64,000 nt of DNA. It comes from Ochotona curzoniae (taxonomy: Eukaryota; Chordata; Mammalia; Lagomorpha; Ochotonidae). Positions 27,291 through 39,475 of the stretch are shown here, in pieces. How positions within the stretch are numbered: position 1 is the stretch's first letter; each line of letters begins with the position of its first letter. The notes under the pieces were generated by a model. It was given only the letters and a program-made list of their open reading frames with translations, ran no database searches and was not told the origin of the DNA. Where the stretch lies: positions 25,138,001 to 25,202,000 of the forward strand of contig NW_024464918.1 in the NCBI RefSeq assembly GCF_017591425.1, read 5' to 3'. The translations under genes were made by a program, and so were the position numbers.

Positions 27291-29864
27291 TTTCTATCTC
27301 AGCCAATTCCTAAACATCAGACAACTTCGATTCAATCTCAGTTCCGTATCTTATAAATTATGTAATCTTGGAAATGTAACTTAACCTCCTCCATTCTCTG
27401 TGCTCTACCAGTAAAAATGGAATAATTCCTTTCTGAGAAGACAACCAGGAGAATCAAATGTCTCAATGAAAATAAAGCTCTCACCCAGTTACTTGTATAA
27501 TCCGAGTGTTTAATTCATGAATTTTATATAACAGATGTCAGCAATTATTTTCTGTAAAGAATAAAACAGTAAATATTTTAAGCTTAAGCAAACAATTTCT
27601 GTTGCAAGTACTCTAGTCTACCATTAGAGTTTGACAGCATCCATAGGCCAAAAATCATCATCATCATCAAGATCTTCATCAGGTTGGAATAGCTGCATTC
27701 CAATCACTTTTTAGAAAAATAATCAGAGGTCTAGATTCTGTCTGCAGGCTACTTTGCTGGTCCCTGTCTTGCAGTCGTATACCACAGGTATCTAACTAAT
27801 GCATGTTTTCTTAATGCCAAAGTCAACTAAACATAGATGTTAAGAGTTTTAAACTCTGACTTACTCTGTCTGAACTCACAGACTCAGAGACCTTACCCAT
27901 ACTCGACTGACCCTGGAAGACTGTTAATACTGCATTTTAATTCCTCTGGCAGTGTGGTTGAGTGTGAAGGCCCCAAACTCTTCCCTCCTCCTACTATTGA
28001 GTTATGAGAGCTCATTCCCCTTCCCCTTCATCCGTGTTGACCATGGTGATGTGCCTGAGCAACAGATGATGGCAGAATAGCAGAGACCAGATGGCAAGAA
28101 GCCTTGAAGCTACTTCTTAGGCCTTCTGAAATGCTTGCTTGCTTCACACAGTCCCTACTACACAGAAAGGCTGGGGATAGTCTCAGTTGAGATTCCAGCA
28201 ACCAGCCAGCAGCACAGGACCAACTGAGGTGAGAGAAGACACTGACTTGGAATGGTACTCCCCAGCCCCTTTGCCGTGGGTGATGCTGTCTGGGGTGGAG
28301 ATGAAGTAGCCACTTGTTTCCTGATGCATAAATCAGCAGGTGGAAGAACATGGCTGATTTTAGCTTCACAGTTTTTGAATATTGGTCACAAGGCACAAAG
28401 TATATCTTCAGGCCTGTGAATTTACAATCACAGCAAATTGGGTCATATTTCCTCACTAGTACTTCTTAACTCAGTAGAACAGTATCTGGCAATATTAAAA
28501 TAATAATAATAATAATTGTTGAGTAAATGAATGGTGTATGGGAAAATGAATGAAAATGCTCTTCCCTCTATTCCATCCCTCCTGTCCTGACCAATTACCC
28601 TGAGCCTCAGTTGAAGCACCATTTTTCCCTTTATCTGGCTGCCCCCAGTCACCACCTAGGTGGATCAGAGTTTCCTTTATTGTGTTAACAGGGACTCCCT
28701 GGGACTGAAGACAGGTGCTACCCTGTTCTTCACCCAGCAAGTTCCCAGGGTTAACTAAGCAGTTAGTGAATGATGTTACATTTAAAAAAAAAAAATAAAA
28801 GGAGGCTGCATTGCAACAAAGGCTTTGATCTAGAAAGTTGTGTGGACTTGTGCAGACGCTGTCCACAGCAGTATGTGTTCTTATTGGACCTGAAAGAGGA
28901 CAATGTCTTCAAGCTTCTTGCTGGGATTTCCTTTCTGACCTTTTCCGGTTGTCTCTGGATTGCCTGACAGAGGTTTCTGTTTTCCCTAGATACCGAGCGT
29001 GCATACAGCTGCACGCTGAGCACACACTATTCAGCAAGGCTGCTTCCTGTCACATGGGGGACTCCGGGCCTGCATGCACCCAGCTCTGCTGATCTGCAGG
29101 TGGTTCCCCAGCTCCGCCTGCTCAAACCCTGCTGCCTCCAGGGCAGGTTTGGCCCTAGCCATCCCGTCACCCGCTGCCAGTATGTGGCTCTCCAGAGCTT
29201 TCTGGTAGGAATGGGGTCAAGAGGAGATGTCTTTAAGGACTGTCAGAAGGCCTCCTGGGGAGGGAACCGGAAAGGGCCTAGAGTGAGCACTGATCAGGAG
29301 TGACGCCTGAGGTAGGCACCAAGATATAGCTCTGGGTTGGAATGGAAAAGCCCCCTCATATTTCCTCCTGGGTGTCTCCTCTCACCGGATTGGGGCACCC
29401 AGCATTAGGAGCTAATGTAGCCACATTAAGCCCAAGAGCCTTAGCTCTGTTGCTGACTGCCTTCACCAGCTGGGGAAGTCTGCACAACCCTGAGTCATTT
29501 TCCTCACTGTGAAATGGCAATAAAGCGTACTCTTTGGGGCTGTTGCAGGAACTCAGGATTCATAAACAAGAGTAATGATGGTGTGCAAGCTTTTCCAGTG
29601 TGCCAGGCACTTGTACTGTAAACCCCAAGTACTTAGGACCACCACCCCCCAGCTGGAGTGACCTCTAGTGGATGCCTGAAACCACAAGTCCTATCTGACA
29701 CTATGGATAAGAACTGCCAGTCAATCTGGGAACTGCTACCACTGTCAGGTAACTATAGTGTGGATACACTAGAGAGAGGGTTGACTTATGTCCAAGGCAG
29801 GGCAAAACTGTATTTCACTGTGCTATTTAGATCATCATGTATTTTGAAACGTAAAAATTATTTT
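27291..29864. other. Intergenic DNA with MIR relics
   Basis: Two weak MIR cores are visible. One is at about 27320-27440 ('aaattatgtaatcttggaaatg' before 'cctccattctctgtgctc'). The other is at about 29440-29620 ('gagtcattttcctcactgtg' before 'ggctgttgcaggaactcagg'). There is a short (ATC)n at about 27656 and an (AAT)n at about 28499-28516. No gene is supported. Confidence 0.45.
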
Positions 29865-30280
29865 TTAAAAAAAGATTTATTTCGCTGGATTTATTTATTT
29901 ATTGGTTTTATTTTTAATTTACTTATTTGTTTGTTTGCTAGATTTGTTTATTTGTTTACTTATTTACTTATTGGAAAGTCAGATAAACAGAAGAAGAGAC
30001 AGAGAGGAAGATCTTCCATCCAATGGCTCACTCCCCAAGTGGCCACAATAGCCAGAGCGGCACCGATCCAAAGCCAGGAGTCTGGAGCTTCTTCTGGTTC
30101 TCCCATGTGAGTGCAGGGTCCCAAGGCTTTGGGCCATCCTCAACTGTATTCCCAGGCCACAAGCAGGGAGCTGGATGGGAAGTAGGGCCACTGGGATTAG
30201 AACCAGTGCTCATATGGCACATAGAATCCTGGTGCATTCACAGTGAAGACTTTAGCCACTAGCCTACCACACAGGACCCA
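29865..30280 (-). repeat. CSINE with expanded TTTA-rich tail
   Basis: Complete minus-strand CSINE. The tail end, at left, is unusually long and made of TTTATTTATT/TTTGTTTG variants (about 29870-29975). The body carries 'agatcttccatccaatgg', 'ccgatccaaagccaggag' and 'ggtcccaaggctttggg', and the head ends 'acaggaccca'. It lies immediately before a second CSINE in the same orientation. Confidence 0.9.
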
Positions 30281-30287
30281 ACTTTAT

Positions 30288-30620
30288 TCTTTTTTATAAG
30301 ACCTATTTATTTTTATTGGAAAGGCAGATTTTCAGAGAGAAAGAGAGACAGAGAGAAAGATCTTCCACCCTCTGGGTCACTCCTCAAGTGGCCACAATAA
30401 CTGGAACTGAGCCGACCTGAAACCAGAAAGCAGGAGCTTCTTCCACGTCTCCCACATGGGTGCAGGGTCCCAAGACTTTGGTCCATCCTTGACTGCATTC
30501 CCAGGCCACAGCAGGGAGCTGGATGGGAAGCAGGGCCACAGGGATTAGAATTGGCGTCCATATGGGATCCTGGCACATGCATGGCGAGGATTTTAGCCGC
30601 TAGGCTATCGTGCCAGGCCT
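30288..30620 (-). repeat. CSINE, full length
   Basis: Minus-strand copy with all landmarks, from the tail 'ttattggaaaggcag' through 'tcccacatgggtgcagg' to the head 'ctatcgtgccaggcct'. The body carries the variant 'ggattttagccgctagg' seen in the young copies. It lies only a few bases from the preceding CSINE. Confidence 0.92.
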
Positions 30621-33600
30621 GAAATTTAAACAAATTCTTATTGCTGAAGTTTTCCATTTCATATTTTCAGGCTATCATTGACCACAAGTAACTAAAATAA
30701 CAGAAAGTAAAATTATGGTTCTGGGAGTCTAATGTATTTAATTCTCACAACTTCTTTTTCTAAGACAAAACCTGTTATCCCAATTCTAGAGGAAACTGAG
30801 CTACAATGAGGTGGAGCCACTGATTGTAGGTCCCCTGGCTGAATAGTTGTGACAAAATCTGACATTTCAATGTCCTTAAGATGGACAGCTCAGACTCCAG
30901 AGTCCAGTAGTGTAGATTCAAATCCGGGTTCTGCAGTGTGATGGCTGGTCCTCTGTTCACTCCTTTGGGGGCCTGACCTAGCAGCCCTGTGAAAACAATC
31001 TTCCAGGAAGCACCCTGCCATCTTGATGTTTGCTCAGCCAAGTAGTTGGTTAGTCTTGTATGGAGAGATCAGTTTATCAGGAATGCAACCACACTCACCA
31101 GGCTTTCATTCCCTGCCTTGGATATAGAAAAGCCTATTTTAAATTAGGCTTTCAGCACAGCTCTCCATCCTCCCATGCTTCAGGTTGATGATCCAGTCTT
31201 AAGAAGCTGAGCTTTTTACACCTGCCCTTGTCCTTCAGTCCTTCTAAAAAGGACAGGGAGTGAATGGGGCTTACTGCAGCCCACAGAGCTCCAACCTCAA
31301 GCAGGATCTCCTGTGCTGGCAGAAGAATTTGGAAGAGTATAAAGAAAACTTGTCCCACTAGATCAGACCAAATAACTTCAGCCTGCCTGGGTGTCTTCTT
31401 GGTAAACAGTCTGAAATCCTGTTTTCCCTGCAATTGCCAGTTCAGTGGATTTGCTTTCAATATTTACCAGATATTTTGAATCCATGGATATACCACAGGA
31501 AACAGAATCCCACTAGGACACCCCAAACTTCACTGACCACACTCCACCCAAAAAGCAAACTGCCCTTTCACCTAAAAGTCAGGACATGAATCCAGCCAGG
31601 AGGGAGGTCTCAGCTGCATTTAAAAGTGAAAATAAGAAGGAGAACTCTGCACCAAATAGAAATTTCAAGGATGGTTTTTCTCAAAAAACAAACACACACA
31701 CACAAAATGTTCTTCTGTTCATCATGTTCATGGTGATGCAGGGACTTCATGGCAGCAATCAGTATGCTAGATGTTGTACCAGTCCTGTTTAATGCTAACA
31801 GCAAGCCTCTGAACTGCAGAATGTTCTCATTTGTGGGTAAGGAAAGTAAGACCTGGAGAAGTTGAAGAATTGGCTTGTAGCCCCAGCGTCTTTGTGAGTC
31901 AAAGACAGGACTCAAATCCAGTCTTTCCGTATGCCTCCCTGAAACCGGGTTGGCTTTATCTCTTGAGCTGATAAGTCCTTGGCCCTCTCTGTATTCCTGC
32001 CAAGAATCAAGTGCAAAGACTGAACAAAGGAGATTTAAGTCAATAGCAGGAGAGCGGCATGCACCTTGTCAGTCATGTCTGTTCAAGAAGGGGTGGTTCC
32101 TGGTGGAAAAGGAATCCCTCCAGTCTGACAGCAGGGCTTGTTGTCTGCCTGATAAGTACCACTGCTCTGACTGGTGCCCTGGCTGAATAGGGGGAAGATG
32201 GGCATCTTCTGGTAGTTGGAGCCAGGAGTTATATTGAACTTTGTGACCTGGTACTGGCAGAGCCAAATCCTCAGTCTAGAGAAGTCATGCATTCACACCA
32301 GCATTGCTGTGGGGCAGCCTCCCTCCCTACTCCCCTAGGTGTGACAGAGAAAATTAAGCATGAGGCCATCTCTCTCACGAAAATGCTCAGGAAGTCAAAG
32401 GCCTTTTCTATGCAACTGAAATTTGCCAACCTGTCCCCCTCCTCACCAAAGATTCTATTCCTACCTTATGCTAGAAGAGGCATACAAGGGAGAAATGTAA
32501 TTTTTATGTTTTGGCAAGAATGACACATGAATATGTACTAAAGGTTCAGTATCTGCTTCCTCTCCCCTAGTTTCTACTCCGAGCCTTATTGCCCACGCCA
32601 GGAAAAGCTGTTATTAACAACTGGTTGCATATTCTAGCACACTTTTTTCTAGATAGATAGATAGACAGATGGATACATAGATGGGTAATATGTTTGTATG
32701 GAGTATTTCTTAAAATCAGAATTGGTATTAAGCAACATCATTTTTAATGAATAATGCCTTTTCACTGAGTATTTAAATTTCTATATGATTCTTTTAAAAT
32801 GCTGTATAGGATTACATGGTCTACCTGACTAATCATCCACCTGTGCTTGGGCATTTGGGTGATTTACAATTTTTCACTATCACAGACAGTGAAGTAATAA
32901 TATTATCTTTGTGTATTTTTTCAGAATGTATCTGAGGGCAGATTCCTAGAAATAGAATTGTTGATTCAGAGGATATATGTTTTTGGGTATATATATATAT
33001 TGCTCCAATAGAAAAACTTCCTAATTATCCCCCTTAGGAGAAAATAATAAAAGACCATTGCCTCCCCTGCCAATAGCATACAAAAGAAAAATGTGGAACT
33101 TTTTGCAACACCAGCTCCCACACCAGTGCATGAGAATATTTCTTTGTCATCAAGAATATTATTCTTGATACCAGAACTTCCTGACAGCAGACAACCCTGG
33201 CACCTGGCCTCCCGGAGGCCTCTGGTCACTGTCCCCACTGCCTCTTACCTGGATGGGCAGCTGCACTGTCCTGCCAGGAACACCTGTTCCTATTCTGGCT
33301 CCTTAACTAGGAAATAACCCCCTCCAACACAGAGACAGTGCCTCTGTTGTGACTGTGTTTCCAGGACTTGTCACAGGGTCTAGGCCACTCTGAAAGATGT
33401 CAGGGAGGATTAAAAGGTGACTAAGGATTCCCTGAGAAAGCTGGGAGGGTCCCAAACCCAGTGAGATCTGACCAAAGTTCCAGGAAAAGTGGACATCTTC
33501 ATGGTGACTAGTCCTGCCACATCTTAGAAATCTGGGTGTTAAGAACCAGAGAAAGAATAGATGTTGCCCCTAATCACACACCTGAACCAGGGAGTACTGC

Positions 33601-34198
33601 CCATCTCTATTCTCAGAGCCACAAGGGAAAATACAGAGTTTTTGAGACCAAAATGCCAGATTTGGAGTATTCTAAACAGACCACTTACCCTTGTCTTTTC
33701 CTTTAGCTACTGTAGATCTTTAAAAAGTCTTATTTTGGAGAAATGAAAATCAGCTGTATATTCTGGTTTTTCTCCAGTGTGACTCATTACCAGAATCTGT
33801 CCTCTTACAAAGGCCTTCTTACCACCATGCTGTCTTCCTTCTCATGTAACTGAAGAAACCACTTTTTTTTGTTTTGTTTTTGTTTTTTAATTTTTTATTC
33901 AATCCTACACAAAGGAACACCCCAAAGGGACTCTTGTGCTCGTCATTTTAACAGCTGGGGAATTGCTCTGTCTTTGGGCTGCCCACGGGTTACACACAAG
34001 ACTTTCAGGCTCTGGTTCATTAGTGCTGACTCAGACCATGACCAGAAACTATTAAAGATTTCCTGGATACAGTGAGGTTCAGGGAACTGCCTAGGCCCAC
34101 TTAGGCAGAACTTGCACAGGCTATATCCGTTACCACCAGTGATAGTAATCTCAGGACACGAGGAGGTTCTGCAGATAAATGCCATCATCCACATGCAA
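30621..34198. other. Intergenic DNA
   Basis: No gene is seen. MIR-like cores are faintly visible at about 30775-30880 and 31790-31920. A TAGA-type tetranucleotide array lies at 32651-32690. An L1-like or similar 3' fragment lies at about 32700-32965 ('gggcatttgggtgatttac'). The open frames in this stretch are short and domain-free. Confidence 0.4.
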
Positions 34199-34244
34199 GA
34201 GGAAGGAGTCAGAGAATGAAAGAGGAAGGAGTCAGAGAATGAAA
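34199..34244 (+). repeat. Perfect 23-bp tandem duplication
   Basis: A 23-bp unit containing 'ggaaggagtcagagaatg' occurs twice head to tail without a mismatch, 34199-34221 and 34222-34244. It is recent slippage or a small duplication in purine-rich DNA. Confidence 0.9.
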
Positions 34245-34979
34245 GAGGGAAATTGTGGATGGGGAGCAGTGAAAACAGAAAGAAAAAGACACTTGGTAGT
34301 TGAAACGCATGGCACAAGAGAGTATATCTTACTTGAATTTAAAAAAAATGGGTCCTTGGGGAGTGTCTTCTTGAAAGCCCCTCTAACCTGCAACTTTCAA
34401 TATGCAGGAACTCTTATTCTGAAACTGATAAAAAGTTTACTACGTCCCCAAGCTTCCGAGATTGATGAAATACGTCAATGGAGCTTTGTGGGTTGGTCCA
34501 GCAATGTTTTAGCCTTCCCTCTTCCCAACCAATTGTAAAAACAAACAATCACCTAATATCCATAAGGATCTTCTATTTTTCTAGCTTTACTGCTACTATT
34601 TCTTTTTCATTCATAGGCTTCTGATTAGAAGCCTACTTTAATAACCCTATTTTAGAACCAATTAAGAAACATGAGTATTTCTTCATTTAGAATCGTTTTT
34701 ATTCTTCTCTTTCTGTGGCACTTGTGTAGTAGTACTACCACTGCCCCAACCCAAGGGCAATTTTCTAAAATTATCACTCGGGTTCTAATTTTAATATTAT
34801 CATTTTTGTTATTTACTTCATATATTAGACTAGTAACTTATTTGAACATCCTCTAAAAAAGTATTGAAAGGTTGTTGGCAAGCATGAGTGCTGTTGGCAG
34901 CAAATTCCCAATACCCAACTGAAACCAAGTTAAATGATGAGCTCCTGGAGTTAAAGTATACAAAGTCGTCCACCTGTAT
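34245..34979. other. Intergenic DNA
   Basis: I see nothing identifiable in this AT-rich stretch. Confidence 0.4.
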
Positions 34980-35011
34980 ACACACACACACATGCACGCA
35001 CACACACACAC

Positions 35012-35054
<43 letters not shown>
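34980..35054 (+). repeat. (CA)n microsatellite, imperfect
   Basis: About 37 CA units with a few interruptions (ATG, CG). It generates Val/Cys and Thr/His repeat frames on both strands that should not be called genes. Confidence 0.97.
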
Positions 35055-35057
<3 letters not shown>

Positions 35058-35583
35058 GAGGGTACTTGTATTATATTCACTTGGACACACATTGATTTAG
35101 CTTTTTGGGTCCAGCTCCTTTCATTTGTGCTTCTCTTGGCTCTGTGGCATCTCCAGTAGTAGCAACAGCCATCTGTGATTTTACATTCACCCTCCTCAGC
35201 CACATCTAGGAGAAACAGCTTCTCATCACCATCCCTCCATTGTAACCCAAGGGTCACACCACAGTTAGGGTTCTTCCTCCAGGAAAATATAACAAATGCT
35301 CTCCTCCGAACCAAAAGTGAATTGATATCCGACTTGTGTAAGGCAATCAGCACCCACTCCTAGAGCTCTGGCTGGGCCACTGTCATCCTTACCCAAGGAC
35401 TGCTGTTTCCTGGGGAGAGGTGAAAAGGGGAGGCAGGGTTTTGAGAGCAACATTCATAATAAGTGTGGTGGGAAAAAGAGAAGGAATTGCAGTTCTGGCA
35501 CTGTAGCACACACATCATCAACAGAGCAGCTCATCAAGAGTATCTCAGTCCAGAAGTAGTCTTACTAATAATGTACATGAGTA
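35055..35583. other. Intergenic DNA
   Basis: No recognisable element; no gene supported. Confidence 0.4.
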
Positions 35584-35860
35584 GGACCCAGCACAGTAGC
35601 AGGTGGCTAAAGTCCTTGCCTTGTATTCACTGGGATCCCATATGGGTGGCTACACTTCCCTTCCAAAGACCCAAAGTCTTGGGACCCTACCCCCACATGG
35701 GAGACCTAGAAGAAACTCCTGACTCCTGGCTTCAGATCAGCTCAGCTCCATCTGTTGCGGCCCCTTGGGGAGTGAACCAACAGATGGAAGATCTTTCTCT
35801 CTGTCTCTTCTCCTCTCTGTATATCTGACTTTCCAATAAAAATAAATCTTTATTAAAAAT
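35584..35860 (+). repeat. CSINE, full length, plus strand
   Basis: It runs from the head 'ggacccagcacagtagcagg' through 'actgggatcccatatggg', 'cacatgggagacctagaag', 'cttggggagtgaacc' and a CT-rich part to 'ccaataaaaataaatc'. A likely target duplication (AATGTACAT) begins at 35570 on the left and 35858 on the right. Confidence 0.9.
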
Positions 35861-36061
35861 GTACATAGGTCAAGTATGTGAAATATTAGCTGCCAGGTAG
35901 GACTCAAAAGGTTGGGAACCTCTGCTCTAAACCATCAGTTTCTCCAAGGTAGGAATTTTGTGTTATTTATTTTTGTTGTTGTAGCACATGGCAGTATGAA
36001 AAAAATTGACTGCTGGTTTTCCTTGCTACCTAACTGACCCCTTTTTACAACCCTGATCTGG

Positions 36062-36578
36062 TTTTATTTTATTTATTTTATTTATTTGAAAGAAAAAGTT
36101 ACAAAGACAGAGAGGGAGTGAGGTATGCCATCTCACTGGTTCACCAATTAGTTAATCTCTGATTCACTCTCCAAATGACCACGACAGCTGGGACTAGACC
36201 AGGTCAAAGCCAGGAGCTTCTTGTTGGGCTCCTTCACCTACATGGGAGACCCTGAGGGGTTCTTGGTTCCTGGCTTCAGATCATCTCAGCTCCAGCCATT
36301 GCTGTCACTTGAGTAAACCAGCAGACAGAAGATCTTTCTCTCTGTATCTCCTTCTTCCTGATATCTGCCTTTTCAATAAAAATAAATCTAAAAAATCTAA
36401 ATCTTCCTGGTCTCCCACTTGAGTGCAGAGACCCAGGCACTTGGACCATTTTCCATGCTTTTCCAGGCACAAAAGGAGGGAACTGGATTGGAAGTCCCTC
36501 CCCAGTCAGGATTTGTATCCATATGGGGTGCCAGCATTTCAGGCTGTAGCTTTTCCCACTATGCCACACACTTGCCCC
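36062..36578 (-). repeat. CSINE interrupted by a second, opposite CSINE
   Basis: A minus-strand CSINE begins at left with 'tttatttatttgaaag' and is interrupted at about 36232. It resumes at about 36402 ('cttcctggtctcccac') and finishes with the head 'atgccacacacttgcccc'. A degenerate repeat of the 'cttc...ggtctcc' segment on both sides of the interruption looks like a target duplication. Confidence 0.85.
36233..36396 (+). repeat. CSINE 3' half inserted into another CSINE
   Basis: A 5'-truncated plus-strand CSINE running from 'tacatgggagaccctgagg' through 'cttcagatcatctcagctcc' and the CT-rich part to 'tcaataaaaataaatc'. With its host SINE in the opposite orientation it forms an inverted pair. 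Confidence 0.85.
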
Positions 36579-38335
36579 AACACACTAATGTTTTATTCAA
36601 TTCCTTTTTTCATATTTTCATGGGTGTACTGTGTGGGAAAGAGACACCTACTCCCCACTATGCTACCCATTTGCTAGAGAATATAATTTTGGGGAAAATG
36701 TTACATATTTAAACATGTGCTCAAGTGGAGAAATAATTTATTGACAGTCAAAAAGAGAATGATGCATTTCCTGTGTGAACAGCAAGAAAACGTACCCATC
36801 CATGGACTGACATGCAATTTGCCTATCAGATAGACCAGAGGCTGAAGCGGGGGTTGATGCCCATGTATTCTGTAAAATAATGAGCTTTATTTAGACTGAA
36901 CACGTTCCATTTGTCACGTAGAGAGATGACTCTGTACCACCACTGTAGGATGTTCATTTCCTGGATTATTCACCCAGAGGTGATGAGTTTGAGCTCAGCT
37001 CTGTGTGTACTCACATAAGCCCTCTCAGGAAAAGCAGATCTGCTTGTAAATTCTCCAGTATCACCTCTGACCATGCATCAGGATTTCTTCTTTTCTAATG
37101 AACTGATTTAAACAGGGCTGGATTCTGGTACTGAGAAATCATCAACATTGGTAGATTATGGCTTTCTCCCTTCTGTAAATGAAAAGAGGAAAGACAATGT
37201 CTAACTGTAAAGTAAAATTAATATGTATGCAGAAGTCAGAATAACTTTGCTTTAATATTACTGATGGAAAAATCCTATCTGTTCAACAAACCTGAATCAT
37301 TCTCTGTTCTCCTGGTCTCCATTCCACTATTAATGCCTCTTCTTTGCTGGTGGTACCTGGAGTACACACCTTTATTGCCCTTTGAGTCATCCAGCCCTGA
37401 ATGCATAAGTAGACAGAAAGCTAGTTTAGCCCAGCAGGCATCATGGTGTCATCTCTTCTCAGCAGACAGACTACAGAAAACAGTGCTAGTGAAAGCAGTG
37501 TTGAGACCAACTGGATAATGAAGTGTTTGCTTAGTGTCTAAATGCTCTTGCTAATGATGCAGTGACCACCAAGACAGATGCACTTTCTCCTTAACTAGGA
37601 AATCTAAGGCATATCAAGAATGTGTTTTCCTCAGCCTCACCAATTGATGGGGCTCCTATTTCTGGCATCCATGCCAAGTTGATCTACCATTTTTGGTACA
37701 CTTCACCCAGTTCTATCCAAGGCAGCAAAAATAATGCTGCATCCTTCCATTCCTCCTTCTTCCTTGGTCATAATTTTCTTCCTTCTACTGAATCATTTCC
37801 ATCATCAAATTAACACGATATTGTTTCTCCTATCTTGAACAATACTAAGAAGATATAACCTCCACAATGCTAATGCAATGATCAGTTCTCAGCTTTGATC
37901 CCAGCTCACAAGACATTGTTCTCTTGGTTTGCCCCCTACCTCCCAGTTGTCTTTGTCAATATCCTCTGCTTGTTTCTTATTTTCTCCCCTCCAAAGTTCA
38001 GATAACTCAGGGGCTCTATCAATTTTTTTATACATTCATTCCTTCAGTTAGCTCATTCATTTAATGATGCTCATCTTGCATTGACAATCCCAAAGTTCCC
38101 TGTGTAGCCATGTGGCCAGCCTTCCTCCTCTGCTTGAATTGTCACAGATGGCCATCACTCCCAGGTAGTGTGGGTTCCCCCTGCCCGGGCCTCTCTTCTT
38201 TTACTGTACACACATGCACCCATATCAAATTCTGTATTGTTGACATTACATCAATAGTCAAATATTGGACCTTCCATTCTACAGCTTCCCTTCTCTAGTC
38301 CATGCTGTGTCTCAGTCTTTATCCATAATGCTCTT
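36579..38335. other. Intergenic DNA
   Basis: No gene or young repeat is identified in this stretch. Confidence 0.4.
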
Positions 38336-38632
38336 TATGTACCTAATTTCTTCTAACTGCTGAATGGGGTTCTGTTGGATAAATGAGCTATAATATATTT
38401 ATTCCTTTATATATTGATATATAATTAAGATTTTCCAAATTTTTGCTATCATCAAAGCTGCTATAAAAAGTTCTATCGTTGTGGCTGTGTAGAGATTTTC
38501 TGTTAGGCAAATGTATATCATTTTCAGTACAAAAATTATATAAATGAAGTTTTGAAGAGTATATTTTTAAAGGTTTATGAAAAAGTAAAACTAAAAGATA
38601 AGCTTCTTTTGGTACAAAAATTTTTTGATTTG
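38336..38632. repeat. Old L1-like 3' fragment and TIR-repeat half
   Basis: At 38340-38500 'ctgaatggggttctgttgg' and 'tttttgctatcatcaaagc' resemble an old L1 3' UTR. At about 38555-38632 'tttatgaaaaagtaaaac' with 'taagcttcttttggtac' matches one half of the small TIR family. The CSINE that follows truncates it. Confidence 0.4.
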
Positions 38633-38967
38633 TTTTACTTGAAAGAATCACAGACAGAGGGATGGAGGGAGATCAGAGAAAGAGAGGGAGATCTTTCATC
38701 TGCTAATTCACTCCTCAGATGGTCACAACAGGTAGTATTGGGACTGTTTGGATCTGAGAGCCAGAAGCTTCCTTTGGGTCTCCCAAGCAAGCACAGTGAC
38801 CCAAGCTCATGGGCTATCCTCCATTGATTTCTCAGGCGGTCAGCAGGGAGCTGGACTGGTAGTGTAGCAGCCAGGATTTGAACCAGAATATGAATATTGA
38901 ATCAGACTTGAATTGAATCTGCTAGCACTGCAGACAGAGGATTAGTGTGCTATGACACTGTGCCAAC
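38633..38967 (-). repeat. CSINE, diverged
   Basis: Minus-strand copy with 'gatctttcatctgctaattc', 'gccagaagcttcctttggg', 'cagcagggagctggac' and the head 'atgacactgtgccaac'. It is more diverged than the copies at 9.3 and 30 kb. Confidence 0.8.
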
Positions 38968-39009
38968 ACTGCAAAAACTCTATTTAAAGATATGTGATTG
39001 ATTTATCTA

Positions 39010-39309
39010 TATATCAATTTGATTTATTTATTTACTTAGAATAGAAGAAGACACACACTCACACAGAGATCTTCCATGCATTGGCTCAATCCCCAAATGA
39101 CCCCAACAGCCAGAACTGTAGCAGGCCAAAGCCAGGAGTCAGTGGTTTTATCAGATCTTCCTCATTGGTGGGGGTCGTTGTCCACTGTTTTCCATGGTCA
39201 TTATCAGCAAGCTGGATCAGAAGTGGAGCAACAGGACTCAAGCCTGCATTCATATGGGATGCTGCCATTTGCAAAAGGCAGCTTAATCCCTTGCACCATA
39301 ATCCTAGCT
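39010..39309 (-). repeat. CSINE, diverged
   Basis: Minus-strand copy with 'gatcttccatgcattgg', 'aaagccaggagtcag', 'agcaagctggatcagaag' and 'catatgggatgctgcc'. The head is degenerate ('gcaccataatcctagc'). Confidence 0.8.
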
Positions 39310-39475
39310 TCTTGGTGCAAAATCCTTTTGGAAATCCCTGTCATTTTTTTATGATACACATTTCTATGTTTTTTGAAGATTGCCATGTGCATGGATTTCA
39401 AAATAATTTTGTACTAAATTAAGCATATCTTTTAACTTCATTTTTCCTGAACTTTTTGAAGTGTCTGTGTGTGTG
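39310..39475 (+). repeat. Small TIR (MITE-like) element
   Basis: It contains 'catggatttcaaaataattttg' broken by substitutions, an 'atcttttaacttcatttttcc' part and the end 'gaactttttgaagtgtc'. The same modules recur at 23.1, 25.3, 38.6 and 43.5 kb. The inverted ends suggest a non-autonomous DNA transposon; a mariner-like origin is only a guess. Confidence 0.5.

Noticed and set aside
27656..27672. Short ATC repeat considered as a CRISPR-like or regulatory array
   Set aside because: It is a five-unit trinucleotide run with no spacers. CRISPR arrays are not expected in a mammal and none is present.
28028..28456. 142-codon minus-strand frame
   Set aside because: Cys/His-containing but without zinc-finger spacing or any domain pattern. 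The region looks like an old repeat of unknown family.
34830..35353. Minus-strand frames with long Val-Cys runs
   Set aside because: They are translations of the (CA)n microsatellite with flanking chance sequence.
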